From contig JAZRGV010000048.1 in assembly GCA_045644465.1 (NCBI GenBank), positions 1-41,776 of the forward strand: DNA of 41,776 nt, written 5' to 3'. The DNA comes from HGM04593 sp045644465. Its GTDB lineage: Bacteria; Bacteroidota; Bacteroidia; Bacteroidales; Bacteroidaceae. The position numbers and the translations under genes are program-made. Within the stretch, counting starts at the first letter, position 1; every line of letters begins with the position of its first letter. The notes beneath the pieces are model-generated. The model did not search any database and was not told the origin of the DNA. It saw only the letters and a list, made by a program, of their open reading frames with translations. Below, piece after piece: positions 17,706 through 26,395 of the stretch.

Positions 17706-17737
17706 TTTGTTTGTAGATGAAAAATGTGTTATCTTCG
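17706..17737 (+). promoter_or_regulatory. Promoter for pyrK-pyrD
   Basis: TTTG (17706-17709) and TATCTTCG (17730-17737) are 20 bp apart. The leader would be about 30 nt, too short for an attenuator, so control by a PyrR-type leader looks unlikely. Confidence 0.65.
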
Positions 17738-17774
17738 CATTTAATAAGGTAAATATATTTATAACACTTGTTTT

Positions 17775-18542
17775 ATGAAAAAAGTTCTTGTCGATTTGAC
17801 AATTAAAGAGGTGCAGCACGTTAATGCCAACTGTGTGTTGTTGGTAATGCGTAGCGAGACTCCTCTTCCTGCTACGTTCCCCGGTCAGTTTGCCGAGTTA
17901 CGTGTGGATAACACGCCTTCAGTGGTGTTGCGTCGTCCTATATCGGTACACAGCTTCGATGCCGAGAAAAACGAAATAGGATTCCTTGTACAGGTTGTGG
18001 GTGATGGCACACGTTGGCTTGCATCGCTCAAGGTTGGCGATAAGGTTAATACCTTGATGCCACTTGGCAATGGTTTTACTATGCCTGCAGAAGCTGGTGG
18101 TCGTTATCTGCTCGTTGGTGGCGGTGTGGGTTCGGCTCCATTGTATTATCTTGCTGAGCAGTTGAAGAAAAATGGCAACGATTTTGTAATTCTTATCGGT
18201 GCGCGTTCAGAGAAGGATCTTTATCGTCGTGATGCATATGAGGCACTTGGTCAGGTTGAATATACAACCGAAGATGGCTCATTGGGTGAGAAGGGCTATG
18301 TAACCAATCACTCAATCCTGGCCGAAAAGTTTGACAGGATATATACATGTGGTCCAAAGCCAATGATGCTTGCTGTTGCAAAATATGCACGCGAGAATGG
18401 TATAGCTTGCGAGGTGTCGCTCGAAAACAAGATGGCATGCGGTCTTGGAGCTTGTCTTTGCTGTGTCGAGGATACCAAGGAAGGTCACAAGTGTGTTTGT
18501 ACAGATGGTCCCGTATTTTCAATAGATGAACTAAAATGGTAA
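17775..18542 (+). CDS. pyrK: Dihydroorotate dehydrogenase B, electron-transfer subunit
   Basis: This 255-residue iron-sulfur flavoprotein passes electrons from dihydroorotate oxidation at PyrD to NAD+. The FAD-binding R-R-P-I-S is at 53-57, and the NAD-binding glycine-rich VGGGVGSAPL at 114-123. The [2Fe-2S] ligands are the C-terminal cysteines Cys222, Cys227, Cys230 and Cys242 (family spacing C-x4-C-x2-C-x11-C); Cys229 and Cys240 are extra. The gene overlaps pyrD by 7 bp, indicating translational coupling and a 1:1 complex. This is the class 1B, NAD-linked enzyme that suits an anaerobe. Confidence 0.96.
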   Translation: MKKVLVDLTIKEVQHVNANCVLLVMRSETPLPATFPGQFAELRVDNTPSVVLRRPISVHSFDAEKNEIGFLVQVVGDGTRWLASLKVGDKVNTLMPLGNGFTMPAEAGGRYLLVGGGVGSAPLYYLAEQLKKNGNDFVILIGARSEKDLYRRDAYEALGQVEYTTEDGSLGEKGYVTNHSILAEKFDRIYTCGPKPMMLAVAKYARENGIACEVSLENKMACGLGACLCCVEDTKEGHKCVCTDGPVFSIDELKW

Positions 18543-19447
18543 AGACTAATGTAAAGATAGGCGGTTTGGAACTGAAGAATCCGGTTCTTACTGCATCGGG
18601 CACATTCGGCTATGGTCTTGAATTTGCCGATTTTGTTGATTTGAACAAGTTGGGTGGTTTCATTGTAAAGGGAACAACCTTGAACCATCGCGAAGGAAAT
18701 GCTTATCCACGCAGTGCAGAGACTCCCATGGGTATGCTCAATGCTGTAGGCTTGCAGAACAAAGGTGTCGATTACTTTGCGCAAAATATATATCCTCAAT
18801 TAAAGGACCTTGATACCAATGTTATTGTTAACGTATCTGGTGCATGCATCGAGGATTATGTGGCTTGTGCCGAGAAAGTTGCAGCTCTTGACAAGATACC
18901 TGCCATTGAGTTGAATATCTCATGTCCTAATGTAAAACAGGGTGGTATGGCATTTGGTGTGATGCCGGCGTCTGCTGCTGAGGTTGTTTCGGCTGTGCGT
19001 AAGGCTTATCCAAAGACATTGATTGTAAAGCTGTCGCCCAATGTAACCGATATAGCAGAGATTGCTCGTGCTGTTGAGGGTGCAGGTGCCGACAGTGTAT
19101 CGTTAATCAATACTCTTTTAGGTATGGCTATTGATGCCGAAAAGCGTCGTCCAATACTTTCTACAATCACAGGCGGTATGAGTGGTCCTGCTGTCAAGCC
19201 AATTGCTTTGCGCATGGTATGGCAGGTTGCAAAAACTGTGAAGATTCCTGTTGTGGGTATTGGTGGTATTACTACCGGTGCCGATGCTATAGAGTTCCTT
19301 CTTGCCGGCGCAAGTGCCATAGAGGTTGGTACAGCTAACTTTATGAACCCTGCTGTTACAGGTGAGATTGTTGATTATATCAAGGATTACCTTGTTCGTC
19401 ACAATATGAGTTCTGTTGATGAACTTATAGGTGCATTACAGGTGTAA
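18536..19447 (+). CDS. pyrD: Dihydroorotate dehydrogenase B, catalytic subunit
   Basis: The 303-residue FMN protein oxidises dihydroorotate to orotate in pyrimidine synthesis. The catalytic residue is the cysteine of NISCPN (Cys130), which marks class 1; class 2 membrane enzymes have serine here. Other landmarks are LTASGTFGYG (18-27), the substrate motif MGMLNAVGLQN (65-75) and the FMN-phosphate motif VGIGGI with EVGTANF near the C terminus. It partners the overlapping pyrK. A terminator lies 25 bp downstream, so the operon has two genes. Confidence 0.97.
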   Translation: MVKTNVKIGGLELKNPVLTASGTFGYGLEFADFVDLNKLGGFIVKGTTLNHREGNAYPRSAETPMGMLNAVGLQNKGVDYFAQNIYPQLKDLDTNVIVNVSGACIEDYVACAEKVAALDKIPAIELNISCPNVKQGGMAFGVMPASAAEVVSAVRKAYPKTLIVKLSPNVTDIAEIARAVEGAGADSVSLINTLLGMAIDAEKRRPILSTITGGMSGPAVKPIALRMVWQVAKTVKIPVVGIGGITTGADAIEFLLAGASAIEVGTANFMNPAVTGEIVDYIKDYLVRHNMSSVDELIGALQV

Positions 19448-19471
19448 TATTTTGTATATACTGATTTATAT

Positions 19472-19507
19472 AAGATGATGGCACTCAGGCCATCATCTTT
19501 TTTTTGT
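19472..19507 (+). terminator. Intrinsic terminator of pyrK-pyrD
   Basis: AAGATGATGGC (19472-19482) pairs exactly with GCCATCATCTT (19489-19499), loop of 6, followed by a T-tract to 19506. Confidence 0.88.
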
Positions 19508-19647
19508 GCTATATATCGAAGTCAAGAATTATTGTGTTGAAATATATTCACGATGCAGTGGCTATAAATTCTTTTTGGTTTACATATATTTGCTAATAAA
19601 ACATTTTTTTAACCAAAGTATATTATTAACCATAAAATTATAGTTGT

Positions 19648-22600
19648 ATGAAAAACTTAAGAAGTTTATTCGCGGCACTTATGTTGCTGTGTAGTACGAT
19701 GGCTTTTGCCGAGAAGGTAGAGATAGGTGGTATAACCTACGACCTTCAGAAGACTCTCAATGTTGAGGAATATCGGGCAAAGGTGGTAGCCGGTAGCTCT
19801 AAATATGCCGGCGATATTGTTATCCCCGCTTTTGTTGACTACGAAGGTGGCAGGTACGACGTTACCTGTATTGGCAGTCAGGCTTTCTATTCTTGTTCTG
19901 GGCTTCAGAGTGTTGTAATACCTAATAGTGTTACAACAATAGAAAAGCAAGCCTTCTCGGGTTGTACCGGACTTCAATATGCAACAATCGGTACAGGTGT
20001 CAAAACAATTGGTGACAGTGGCTTTAACGGATGTTCGGCTCTTATAAGCATTGTGCTTCCCGATGGCCTTACAAGTATTGGTACTTATGCATTCAGTGGT
20101 TGTGATAGAGTCACAAGCATTAAGATTCCCGGTAGTTTGACAGAAGTTGCTTATTATGCATTTAGTGGTTGCGAAGGGCTTGTAGATGTAGAGATTTGTG
20201 ATGGTGTAAAAGGTATTGGGCAACTTGCATTCAATAGTTGCTACTCTCTTGAGAGTATTGAGATTCCCAATAGCATTACATATATTGGAAGTTCTGCATT
20301 CAACGGTTGCAGGTCTCTTAAGAGTTTTACAATCCCGGGGAGTGTTAAAGATATTGCCGGTGCTGTTTTCAAAGGTTGTACAGCCCTTGCAGATGTAACA
20401 ATAAGTGATGGCGTTATCAGCATTAGTCAAAGTGCATTTGAAGGTTGTTCTTCTCTTGAAAACATAACAATCCCTAACAGTGTTACAAGTATTGAAGACG
20501 CGGTGTTCATCGGTTGTACCAGTTTAAAGAGTATAACCATTCCCAATAGTGTTACAAGTATTGCTGGTTATTCTTTCAAAGGTTGTTCTGCTCTTGAGAG
20601 TGCAGTTATTGGCAGTGGCATTAGTAAAATCCCAGCTTCGCTTTTCGCGAATTGTAAAAATCTTGCAAGCGTATCTATTTCCAATAGTGTAACAGAAATT
20701 GCAGGTAGTGTATTCAATGGTTGTTCAGCTCTTAAAAACATAGAGATTCCTGGTAATGTAAAAAGCTTGGGAGGTGAATTGTTTGCTTATTCGGGTATCA
20801 CAAGCGTTGAAATGCCCAATAGTGTTACAAGCCTTGGAAATTCAATGTTTATAGGATGTTCTGCTCTCGAAAGCGTAACCATATCCAATAATGTAACAAC
20901 CATTCCAAGTGGTATGTTCGAAAATTGCGATGCTCTTACAAGCATTTCGATTCCCGATGGTGTTACAAGTATTCAAGGTGGAGCTTTCCGAGATTGCTCC
21001 GGCCTTACAAGCATAGTTCTGCCAAAAGCTCTTACAAGTGTTGAAAGTAACACATTCAAAGGGTGTAGTTCTCTTACAAGCATTTCAATACCAAGCAGCG
21101 TAACACAAATTGGCCAATATGCATTCGATGGTTGTTCTGCTCTTGCAACCGTTACGATTGGCGACGGTGTCAAAACAATAAAGGACAATGCGTTTTATAA
21201 CTGTTCGGCACTTGAAAACCTCACAATAGGCAATAACGTTACAACCATTGAGTATTATGCATTCTACGGTTGCTCAAAGCTTAAAAAAGTAACTATTCCT
21301 AACAGTGTTACAAGTATTGAAGATAGGGCGTTCGAGCGTTGCTCCGGCCTTGAAGAGGTGCTGATTCTGGGTAATATTACAAATATTGGAAACTATACAT
21401 TTTTAAATTGCTCAAAACTTAAAGAGATAACCATACCAAATAGTGTTACAAGCATTGGAGAACAGGCTTTTCAAAATTGCACTGCGCTCGAAAGCGTTAC
21501 AATGGGTGCAGCTCTTGAAACCATTAATGCAAGTGCTTTCAGTAATTGTTCAGCACTTAAGAATGTAGTAATTCCTGAAGGTGTTAAAACAATTGGAAAC
21601 CAGGCTTTCAATAATTGTTCGGCTCTTAAGAATTTAGTTATCCCCAATAGTGTTACAAGCATTGGAAATAGTTTTAAAAATTGCTCGGGTCTCGAAAGCG
21701 TAAAATTGAGCGAGAATCTCAAAACCATTGGAGATGGAGCTTTTTATAATTGTTCATCCCTTGCAAGCATTGAAATACCAAACAGCGTTACAAGTATTGG
21801 AAGTGAGGCTTTTTATGAATGCAAAGCTCTTGAGAGTGTAACCATTGGTGAGGGAATAAAAACCCTTCCAAATTCGGTGTTCTTTGGTTGCTCTATGCTT
21901 AAAAATGTGGTTGTTCCAAACACTGTTACGGAAATTAAATATAATGTATTCCAAGGTTGTTCATCTCTCACAAGTGCGACAATTGGTAGCGGTGTTCAGA
22001 AGATAGGAGGTTCTTTGTTCAACGGCTGTTCAAAGCTCACCGATGTTTATTGTCTTGCAACAACTGTGCCATCGATAGATAACTCATATACATTTTCAAA
22101 TTTCCAATATTCCTATGCTACGTTATATGTTCCTGCCGAATCTATGGAGGATTATAAAACAGCTACGAAATGGAAGGATTTTGGTCGCATACTTACACTT
22201 GATGGTGAGGAGGAACCTGAAAATGTCTGTGCTACACCGGTTATCTCATATAGCAATGGTGGGCTTGTTATTGAGAGTGAAACCGAAGGTGCCAAATTTG
22301 TAACAGAAATAACATGCGACGATGTCAGCAAGTATAGCACCGGCTTGATAAACATTGCTGCAACATACAACATAACAACGTTTGCTATGGCCGACGGTTA
22401 CTACAATTCCAAGAAAGTAAATGCAACGCTTTGCTGGATTGAGTGTGAGTGCGGTGATATAGAATATGATAATCCAACAAATGTAATAGGTGTTTCTGTC
22501 AAACCTGTGCTTGTAACATCAAACAATGGTTCTTTGTTTATTGAATGTGCTCTTGACGGCGAAACGGTTGCTGTTTACACAACAAACGGAACACTTATTT

Positions 22601-22710
22601 ATGAGAGTGTCATTGAAAATGGCAATGCTACTGTTCATACAGGACTTGAAAGAGGTAGTGTGGCTGTTGTAAAAATTGGCGAAAAGAGTGTAAAGATTGT
22701 CGTTGGCTAA
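19648..22710 (+). CDS. BspA-like leucine-rich-repeat exported protein
   Basis: A 1020-residue protein with a signal peptide (MKNLRSLFAALMLLCSTMAFA). Residues about 75-800 are some 31 tandem LRR_5 units of 23 residues with the pattern aFxgCsaLxsvxIPnsVtsIgxx; unit 14 (LFAYSGITSVEMP) lacks the cysteine and one residue. After a linker (about 850) comes a beta domain (ATPVISYSNGG to ATLCWIE) of the kind seen in Prevotella and Bacteroides LRR proteins, then a last 70 residues resembling a C-terminal sorting module (VAVYTTNGTLIYES, VAVVKIGEKSVKIVV), so export by the type IX system or a related route is possible. Relatives bind host proteins or other bacteria. Promoter: TATATTTG at 19585-19592 is a possible -7. 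Confidence 0.9.
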   Translation: MKNLRSLFAALMLLCSTMAFAEKVEIGGITYDLQKTLNVEEYRAKVVAGSSKYAGDIVIPAFVDYEGGRYDVTCIGSQAFYSCSGLQSVVIPNSVTTIEKQAFSGCTGLQYATIGTGVKTIGDSGFNGCSALISIVLPDGLTSIGTYAFSGCDRVTSIKIPGSLTEVAYYAFSGCEGLVDVEICDGVKGIGQLAFNSCYSLESIEIPNSITYIGSSAFNGCRSLKSFTIPGSVKDIAGAVFKGCTALADVTISDGVISISQSAFEGCSSLENITIPNSVTSIEDAVFIGCTSLKSITIPNSVTSIAGYSFKGCSALESAVIGSGISKIPASLFANCKNLASVSISNSVTEIAGSVFNGCSALKNIEIPGNVKSLGGELFAYSGITSVEMPNSVTSLGNSMFIGCSALESVTISNNVTTIPSGMFENCDALTSISIPDGVTSIQGGAFRDCSGLTSIVLPKALTSVESNTFKGCSSLTSISIPSSVTQIGQYAFDGCSALATVTIGDGVKTIKDNAFYNCSALENLTIGNNVTTIEYYAFYGCSKLKKVTIPNSVTSIEDRAFERCSGLEEVLILGNITNIGNYTFLNCSKLKEITIPNSVTSIGEQAFQNCTALESVTMGAALETINASAFSNCSALKNVVIPEGVKTIGNQAFNNCSALKNLVIPNSVTSIGNSFKNCSGLESVKLSENLKTIGDGAFYNCSSLASIEIPNSVTSIGSEAFYECKALESVTIGEGIKTLPNSVFFGCSMLKNVVVPNTVTEIKYNVFQGCSSLTSATIGSGVQKIGGSLFNGCSKLTDVYCLATTVPSIDNSYTFSNFQYSYATLYVPAESMEDYKTATKWKDFGRILTLDGEEEPENVCATPVISYSNGGLVIESETEGAKFVTEITCDDVSKYSTGLINIAATYNITTFAMADGYYNSKKVNATLCWIECECGDIEYDNPTNVIGVSVKPVLVTSNNGSLFIECALDGETVAVYTTNGTLIYESVIENGNATVHTGLERGSVAVVKIGEKSVKIVVG
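19899..22030 (+). repeat. Tandem 69-bp coding repeats of the LRR protein
   Basis: About 31 in-frame units of 69 bp encode the 23-residue leucine-rich repeats. The units have diverged but keep near-identical blocks such as AATAGTGTTACAAGTATTG in many copies, which could support slippage or recombination between units. The antisense strand stays open for long stretches only because of this periodic composition. Confidence 0.85.
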
Positions 22711-22726
22711 GCGATAAACATCATAT

Positions 22727-22769
22727 AAACAATATCCGCAGGAAAGTAATTTTTCTGCGGATATTGTTT
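22727..22769. terminator. Hairpin between the LRR gene and trmD
   Basis: AAACAATATCCGCAG (22727-22741) pairs exactly with 22755-22769 across a 13-base loop. The flanks are AT-rich, without a long U-tract. It lies between converging genes and may serve both. Confidence 0.65.
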
Positions 22770-22822
22770 ATTGTAACGCTGTGTTACAAATGTATATACA
22801 AATGTATATGTAAAATATTTTC

Positions 22823-23500
22823 TTATTTGTTTAAAAGGTCGGGGCGTAGGCGTTTGGTGCGCTCAAGCGATTGCTCAAATTCCCATTGGCGTATCTTTGC
22901 TTCGTGGCCCGACAAAAGAACATCGGGTACTTTCCAACCATTGTACTCGGCGGGGCGAGTGTAAACAGGTGGTGCAAGCAGGTTGTCCTGAAAAGAGTCG
23001 CTAAGAGCCGATGTTTCATCAGAAATTACACCCGGAATTAGGCGAATGACCGCGTCGCAAATTACTTCAACCGCTAATTCGCCACCGGTTAAAACGTAGT
23101 CACCAATGCTTATCTCTTTGGTAATCAAGTGTTCGCGTATTCTGTGGTCTATACCTTTATAATGACCGCACAAAAATATCAAATTTTGCTTCATTGATAG
23201 CGAATTTGCCATTGGTTGGTCAAAAACCTGCCCATCCGGGCTTGTATATATCACTTCGTCGTACTCTCTTTGTGCTTTAAGGTGCTTTATGCAGTTGTCA
23301 ATTGGTTCAATCTTCATGACCAATCCGGCGCATCCTCCAAAGGGGTAATCATCGGTTTTACGATGCTTGTCTGTTGTATAATCTCGTAAATTGTGTAAAC
23401 AAATTTCGGCATAGCCATTGCGCTGTGCGCGGCCCATAATCGATGAATTGAAGAAACTCTCCATCATTTCGGGGAAGGTTGTTATGATATCTACACGCAT
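22823..23500 (-). CDS. trmD: tRNA (guanine-N1-)-methyltransferase
   Basis: The 225-residue SPOUT methyltransferase makes m1G37 in tRNAs with G36, preventing frameshifts. Family landmarks: MRVDIITTFPEM at the start, the substrate segment RDYTTDKHRKTDDYPFGG (39-56), GLVMK and the SAM-binding knot with LCGHYKGID and IGDYVLTGGELA. Length fits the family (about 230-255). Here the gene is alone on the minus strand and not beside rpsP, rimM and rplS as in many bacteria. Confidence 0.96.
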   Translation of the reverse strand: MRVDIITTFPEMMESFFNSSIMGRAQRNGYAEICLHNLRDYTTDKHRKTDDYPFGGCAGLVMKIEPIDNCIKHLKAQREYDEVIYTSPDGQVFDQPMANSLSMKQNLIFLCGHYKGIDHRIREHLITKEISIGDYVLTGGELAVEVICDAVIRLIPGVISDETSALSDSFQDNLLAPPVYTRPAEYNGWKVPDVLLSGHEAKIRQWEFEQSLERTKRLRPDLLNK

Positions 23501-23543
23501 GATTTTATGTGTTGTTTTTGTTTGTATCTTTTATAATCTTCTG

Positions 23544-23551
23544 CGAAGATA
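23544..23551 (-). promoter_or_regulatory. Probable -7 element for trmD
   Basis: On the minus strand TATCTTCG is followed by CAG, 44 bp before the trmD start. No TTTG at the ideal distance was seen, so only this half of the promoter is supported. Confidence 0.45.
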
Positions 23552-23659
23552 AGGATTTTATTTTATAGCATACCCACCATTTGCAAACAAACTGAAAAAA
23601 TGGTTTACAATATCTATTCTCTTTTCTTCTAATCGTTCCTCGTTAACTGCTTCTTTAAA

Positions 23660-23720
23660 CCGTTTTAAAGCCCTTTTTAGAGCATTTGCTCTTAAAATGC
23701 GAATAAAAGGCCTTTAACGG
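23660..23720. repeat. Cruciform-like inverted repeat with two alternative inner hairpins upstream of gyrA
   Basis: An outer imperfect stem pairs CCGTTTTAAAGCCCTTTT (23660-23677) with AAAAGGCCTTTAACGG (23705-23720). Inside, AGAGCA/TGCTCT (23679-23684 with 23687-23692) and GCATTT/AAATGC (23682-23687 with 23695-23700) share bases and cannot form together. It lies upstream of both the trmD and gyrA promoters. Confidence 0.5.
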
Positions 23721-23740
23721 CTTAATAAAACTAAAAAATA

Positions 23741-23771
23741 TTGTCGGTTTCAATAAATTTGTGTAATTTAG
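23741..23771 (+). promoter_or_regulatory. Candidate promoter for gyrA
   Basis: TTG at 23741-23743 and TAATTTAG at 23764-23771 are 20 bp apart. An overlapping TAAATTTG at 23754-23761 is a better -7 but has no matching upstream element. The leader would be 65-80 nt. Confidence 0.45.
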
Positions 23772-23843
23772 CATAGTCTTATATTAAATAAGGTATATAA
23801 TATAGACCAATAGAAAAATATTAATTTTATAATACTAAACTAA

Positions 23844-26372
23844 ATGATTGAAAACGACAGAATTATTAAGGTCAATGTTGAAGAGGAGATGAAAACATCC
23901 TACATTGACTACTCTATGTCGGTAATTGTGGCACGTGCCTTACCCGATGTCAGAGATGGTTTGAAACCTGTTCACCGCCGTATTCTTTACGCAATGATGG
24001 AGCAGGGCAATACGTCGGACAAGGCATACAAGAAGTCGGCCCGTACCGTCGGTGAGGTGCTCGGTAAGTACCACCCACACGGTGACTCGTCGGTTTATGG
24101 AGCGCTTGTTCGTATGGCTCAGGATTGGGTTATGCGTTATCCGCTTATCGATGGCCAGGGTAACTTCGGTTCTATCGACGGTGACTCTCCTGCTGCTATG
24201 CGTTATACCGAGGCACGCTTGCACAAGATTGGTGAGGAGTTGGCACAGGACCTGTACAAAGAGACCGTTGACTTCCAGCCCAACTACAACGACGAATTCT
24301 TTGAGCCAAAGGTAATGCCTACACGTATTCCTAACCTTCTTGTGAATGGTTCGTCGGGTATTGCTGTTGGTATGGCTACAAACATACCTACACACAACCT
24401 TAGCGAGGTACTCGATGCTTGTTTGGCTTACATCGACAATCCGGATATTGACACCGACGGCTTGATGGAGCACGTTAAGGCTCCCGATTTCCCTACAGGT
24501 TGTGATATCTTTGGTCTAAATGGTGTTCGTGAGGCTTACGAGACAGGTCGTGGCCGCGTTATCATGCGTGCTGTGGCAGAGATTGAGTCGGGTACACACG
24601 ATAAGATTGTTGTAACAGCAATTCCTTACAACGTAAATAAAGAAGAGCTCATCAAGGATATAGCTTCAATGGTTAACGAAAAAAAGATTGAGGGTATTTC
24701 CAATATCAATGATGAGTCTGACCAGGAAGGTATGCGTATCGTTATCGACGTAAAGCGCGATGCCAATGCCAATGTGATACTCAACAAACTCTACAAGATG
24801 ACTTCGTTGCAGACTTCGTTCAGCGTTAACTGTATTGCTCTTGTTAAGGGACGTCCACAGTTGCTGTCGCTAAAGCAGTGCATCGGCTGTTTTGTTGAGC
24901 ACCGTCACGATGTTGTCATCCGTCGCACAAAATACGATTTGCGTAAAGCCGAGGAACGTGCTCACATTGTCGAGGGCTTGATTATCGCTTCTGATAACAT
25001 CGACGAGGTTGTACGTCTCATCAAGGCTGCCAAGTCTCCTGCCGATGCAAGAACAGCCCTTATGGAGCGTTTCGCTTTGAGCGAGGTACAGGCTGCGGCA
25101 ATTGTCGAGATGCGTCTTGGCCAGCTTACCGGCATACAGCAGGATAAGTTGCATGCTGAATATGAGGAACTTATGCGCAAGATTGAATACTACAATGCAA
25201 TCCTTACCGATGACGAGCTTTGTAAGAAGGTTATCAAGGATGAGTTGTACGAGATAAAAGAGAAGTATGGCGATGTGCGTCGTTGTAAAATCGATTACAG
25301 CGGTTCAAGCGACTTCAACCCCGAAGATTTCTACGCCGATGACGAGATGGTTATCACAATCTCTCACCTTGGTTACATCAAGCGTACTCCTCTTACCGAA
25401 TATCGCAGCCAGAACAGAGGCGGCGTAGGTTCAAAGGGAAGCGACACACGCGACAGTGACTTTATCGAGTATATCTATACCGCAACAATGCACAACACAA
25501 TGCTGTTCTTTACACAGCGTGGTAAGTGCTATTGGCTCAAGGTATATGAGATTCCCGAGGGTAACAAAAACTCAAAGGGCCGTGCAATACAGAATATGCT
25601 CAATATCGATGCCGACGATGCTGTTAATGCATTTGTACGTGTTACAACACTTGCCGACAAGAACTTCATCGAGAGCCATAACATTGTATTCTGTACCAAG
25701 AACGGTATCATCAAGAAGACAAGCCTTGAGCAGTACTCACGTCCTCGCACAAACGGTATCAATGCTATCAGCATAAGAGAGGACGACCGTGTTATCTCTG
25801 TAGCTTTGACCGATGGCGACTGCGATATCATACTTGCAAACCGTGGAGGTAAGGCAGTGCGTTTCAACGAGAGCAAAGTACGTGCTATGGGACGTACTGC
25901 TACCGGTGTAAAGGGTATGGAACTTGAGGAGAACGATGAGGTTGTAGGTATGGTAGTATTGCCAAAGAACGACGATGTTCAGCACAGCTTGCTTGTTCTT
26001 TCGGAGCAGGGTATCGGTAAGCGCACCGTTGTTGAAGAGTATCCAATCGTAAACCGTGGCTGTAAGGGTGTCAAGACACTTCAGGTTACCGAAAAGACCG
26101 GTGCTCTTGTTGCCATTATGGATGTTAACGACGAAAACGACCTTATGATTATTAACAAGTCTGGTATCACCATCCGTACATCGGTTGACCAGATACCTGT
26201 ACAGAAACGTGATACACAAGGTGTACGCATTATCAACCTTGGCAAGAAGAACGACTGCATAGGTTCTGTATGTAAGGTTAGCCGCGAGACCGAAGAGGAA
26301 GTGCAGAATGTTGAAGGAGTAGAGGTTGAAGGCGTTGTAACCGATAATAACGAATCACAAAACAATGAATAA
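23844..26372 (+). CDS. gyrA: DNA gyrase subunit A
   Basis: The 842-residue subunit breaks and rejoins DNA in the gyrase A2B2 complex. The active tyrosine is Tyr121 in AAMRYTEARL. The GyrA box QNRGGVGSKG (near residue 525) in the C-terminal beta-pinwheel separates it from ParC and implies negative supercoiling. The quinolone-determining region reads HGDSSVYG (79-86): the serine equivalent to E. coli Ser83 is kept (Ser82), and the position of Asp87 is glycine, which I believe is normal in this phylum and not a resistance mutation. The C-terminal tail is acidic. The TPR gene follows after 23 bp. Confidence 0.97.
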   Translation: MIENDRIIKVNVEEEMKTSYIDYSMSVIVARALPDVRDGLKPVHRRILYAMMEQGNTSDKAYKKSARTVGEVLGKYHPHGDSSVYGALVRMAQDWVMRYPLIDGQGNFGSIDGDSPAAMRYTEARLHKIGEELAQDLYKETVDFQPNYNDEFFEPKVMPTRIPNLLVNGSSGIAVGMATNIPTHNLSEVLDACLAYIDNPDIDTDGLMEHVKAPDFPTGCDIFGLNGVREAYETGRGRVIMRAVAEIESGTHDKIVVTAIPYNVNKEELIKDIASMVNEKKIEGISNINDESDQEGMRIVIDVKRDANANVILNKLYKMTSLQTSFSVNCIALVKGRPQLLSLKQCIGCFVEHRHDVVIRRTKYDLRKAEERAHIVEGLIIASDNIDEVVRLIKAAKSPADARTALMERFALSEVQAAAIVEMRLGQLTGIQQDKLHAEYEELMRKIEYYNAILTDDELCKKVIKDELYEIKEKYGDVRRCKIDYSGSSDFNPEDFYADDEMVITISHLGYIKRTPLTEYRSQNRGGVGSKGSDTRDSDFIEYIYTATMHNTMLFFTQRGKCYWLKVYEIPEGNKNSKGRAIQNMLNIDADDAVNAFVRVTTLADKNFIESHNIVFCTKNGIIKKTSLEQYSRPRTNGINAISIREDDRVISVALTDGDCDIILANRGGKAVRFNESKVRAMGRTATGVKGMELEENDEVVGMVVLPKNDDVQHSLLVLSEQGIGKRTVVEEYPIVNRGCKGVKTLQVTEKTGALVAIMDVNDENDLMIINKSGITIRTSVDQIPVQKRDTQGVRIINLGKKNDCIGSVCKVSRETEEEVQNVEGVEVEGVVTDNNESQNNE

Positions 26373-26395
26373 CCAATAACTAAATCCATTTTGAT

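Noticed and set aside
19666..20430. A 254-residue open frame antisense to the LRR gene
   Set aside because: It exists because the 69-bp repeats avoid stop codons periodically on the other strand; its protein is cysteine/threonine-rich repeat noise with no start context.
19899..22030. The periodic repeats as a possible CRISPR array
   Set aside because: The 69-bp units are in frame, have no constant repeat/unique spacer structure and encode leucine-rich repeats.
23921..24110. Glycine at the position of E. coli GyrA Asp87 as a quinolone-resistance mutation
   Set aside because: Ser82 is intact, and from memory glycine here is usual in Bacteroidetes, so it is not evidence of resistance.
24052..24315. 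An 87-residue alternate frame inside gyrA
   Set aside because: It overlaps the conserved breakage-reunion domain of GyrA and is clearly out of frame noise.
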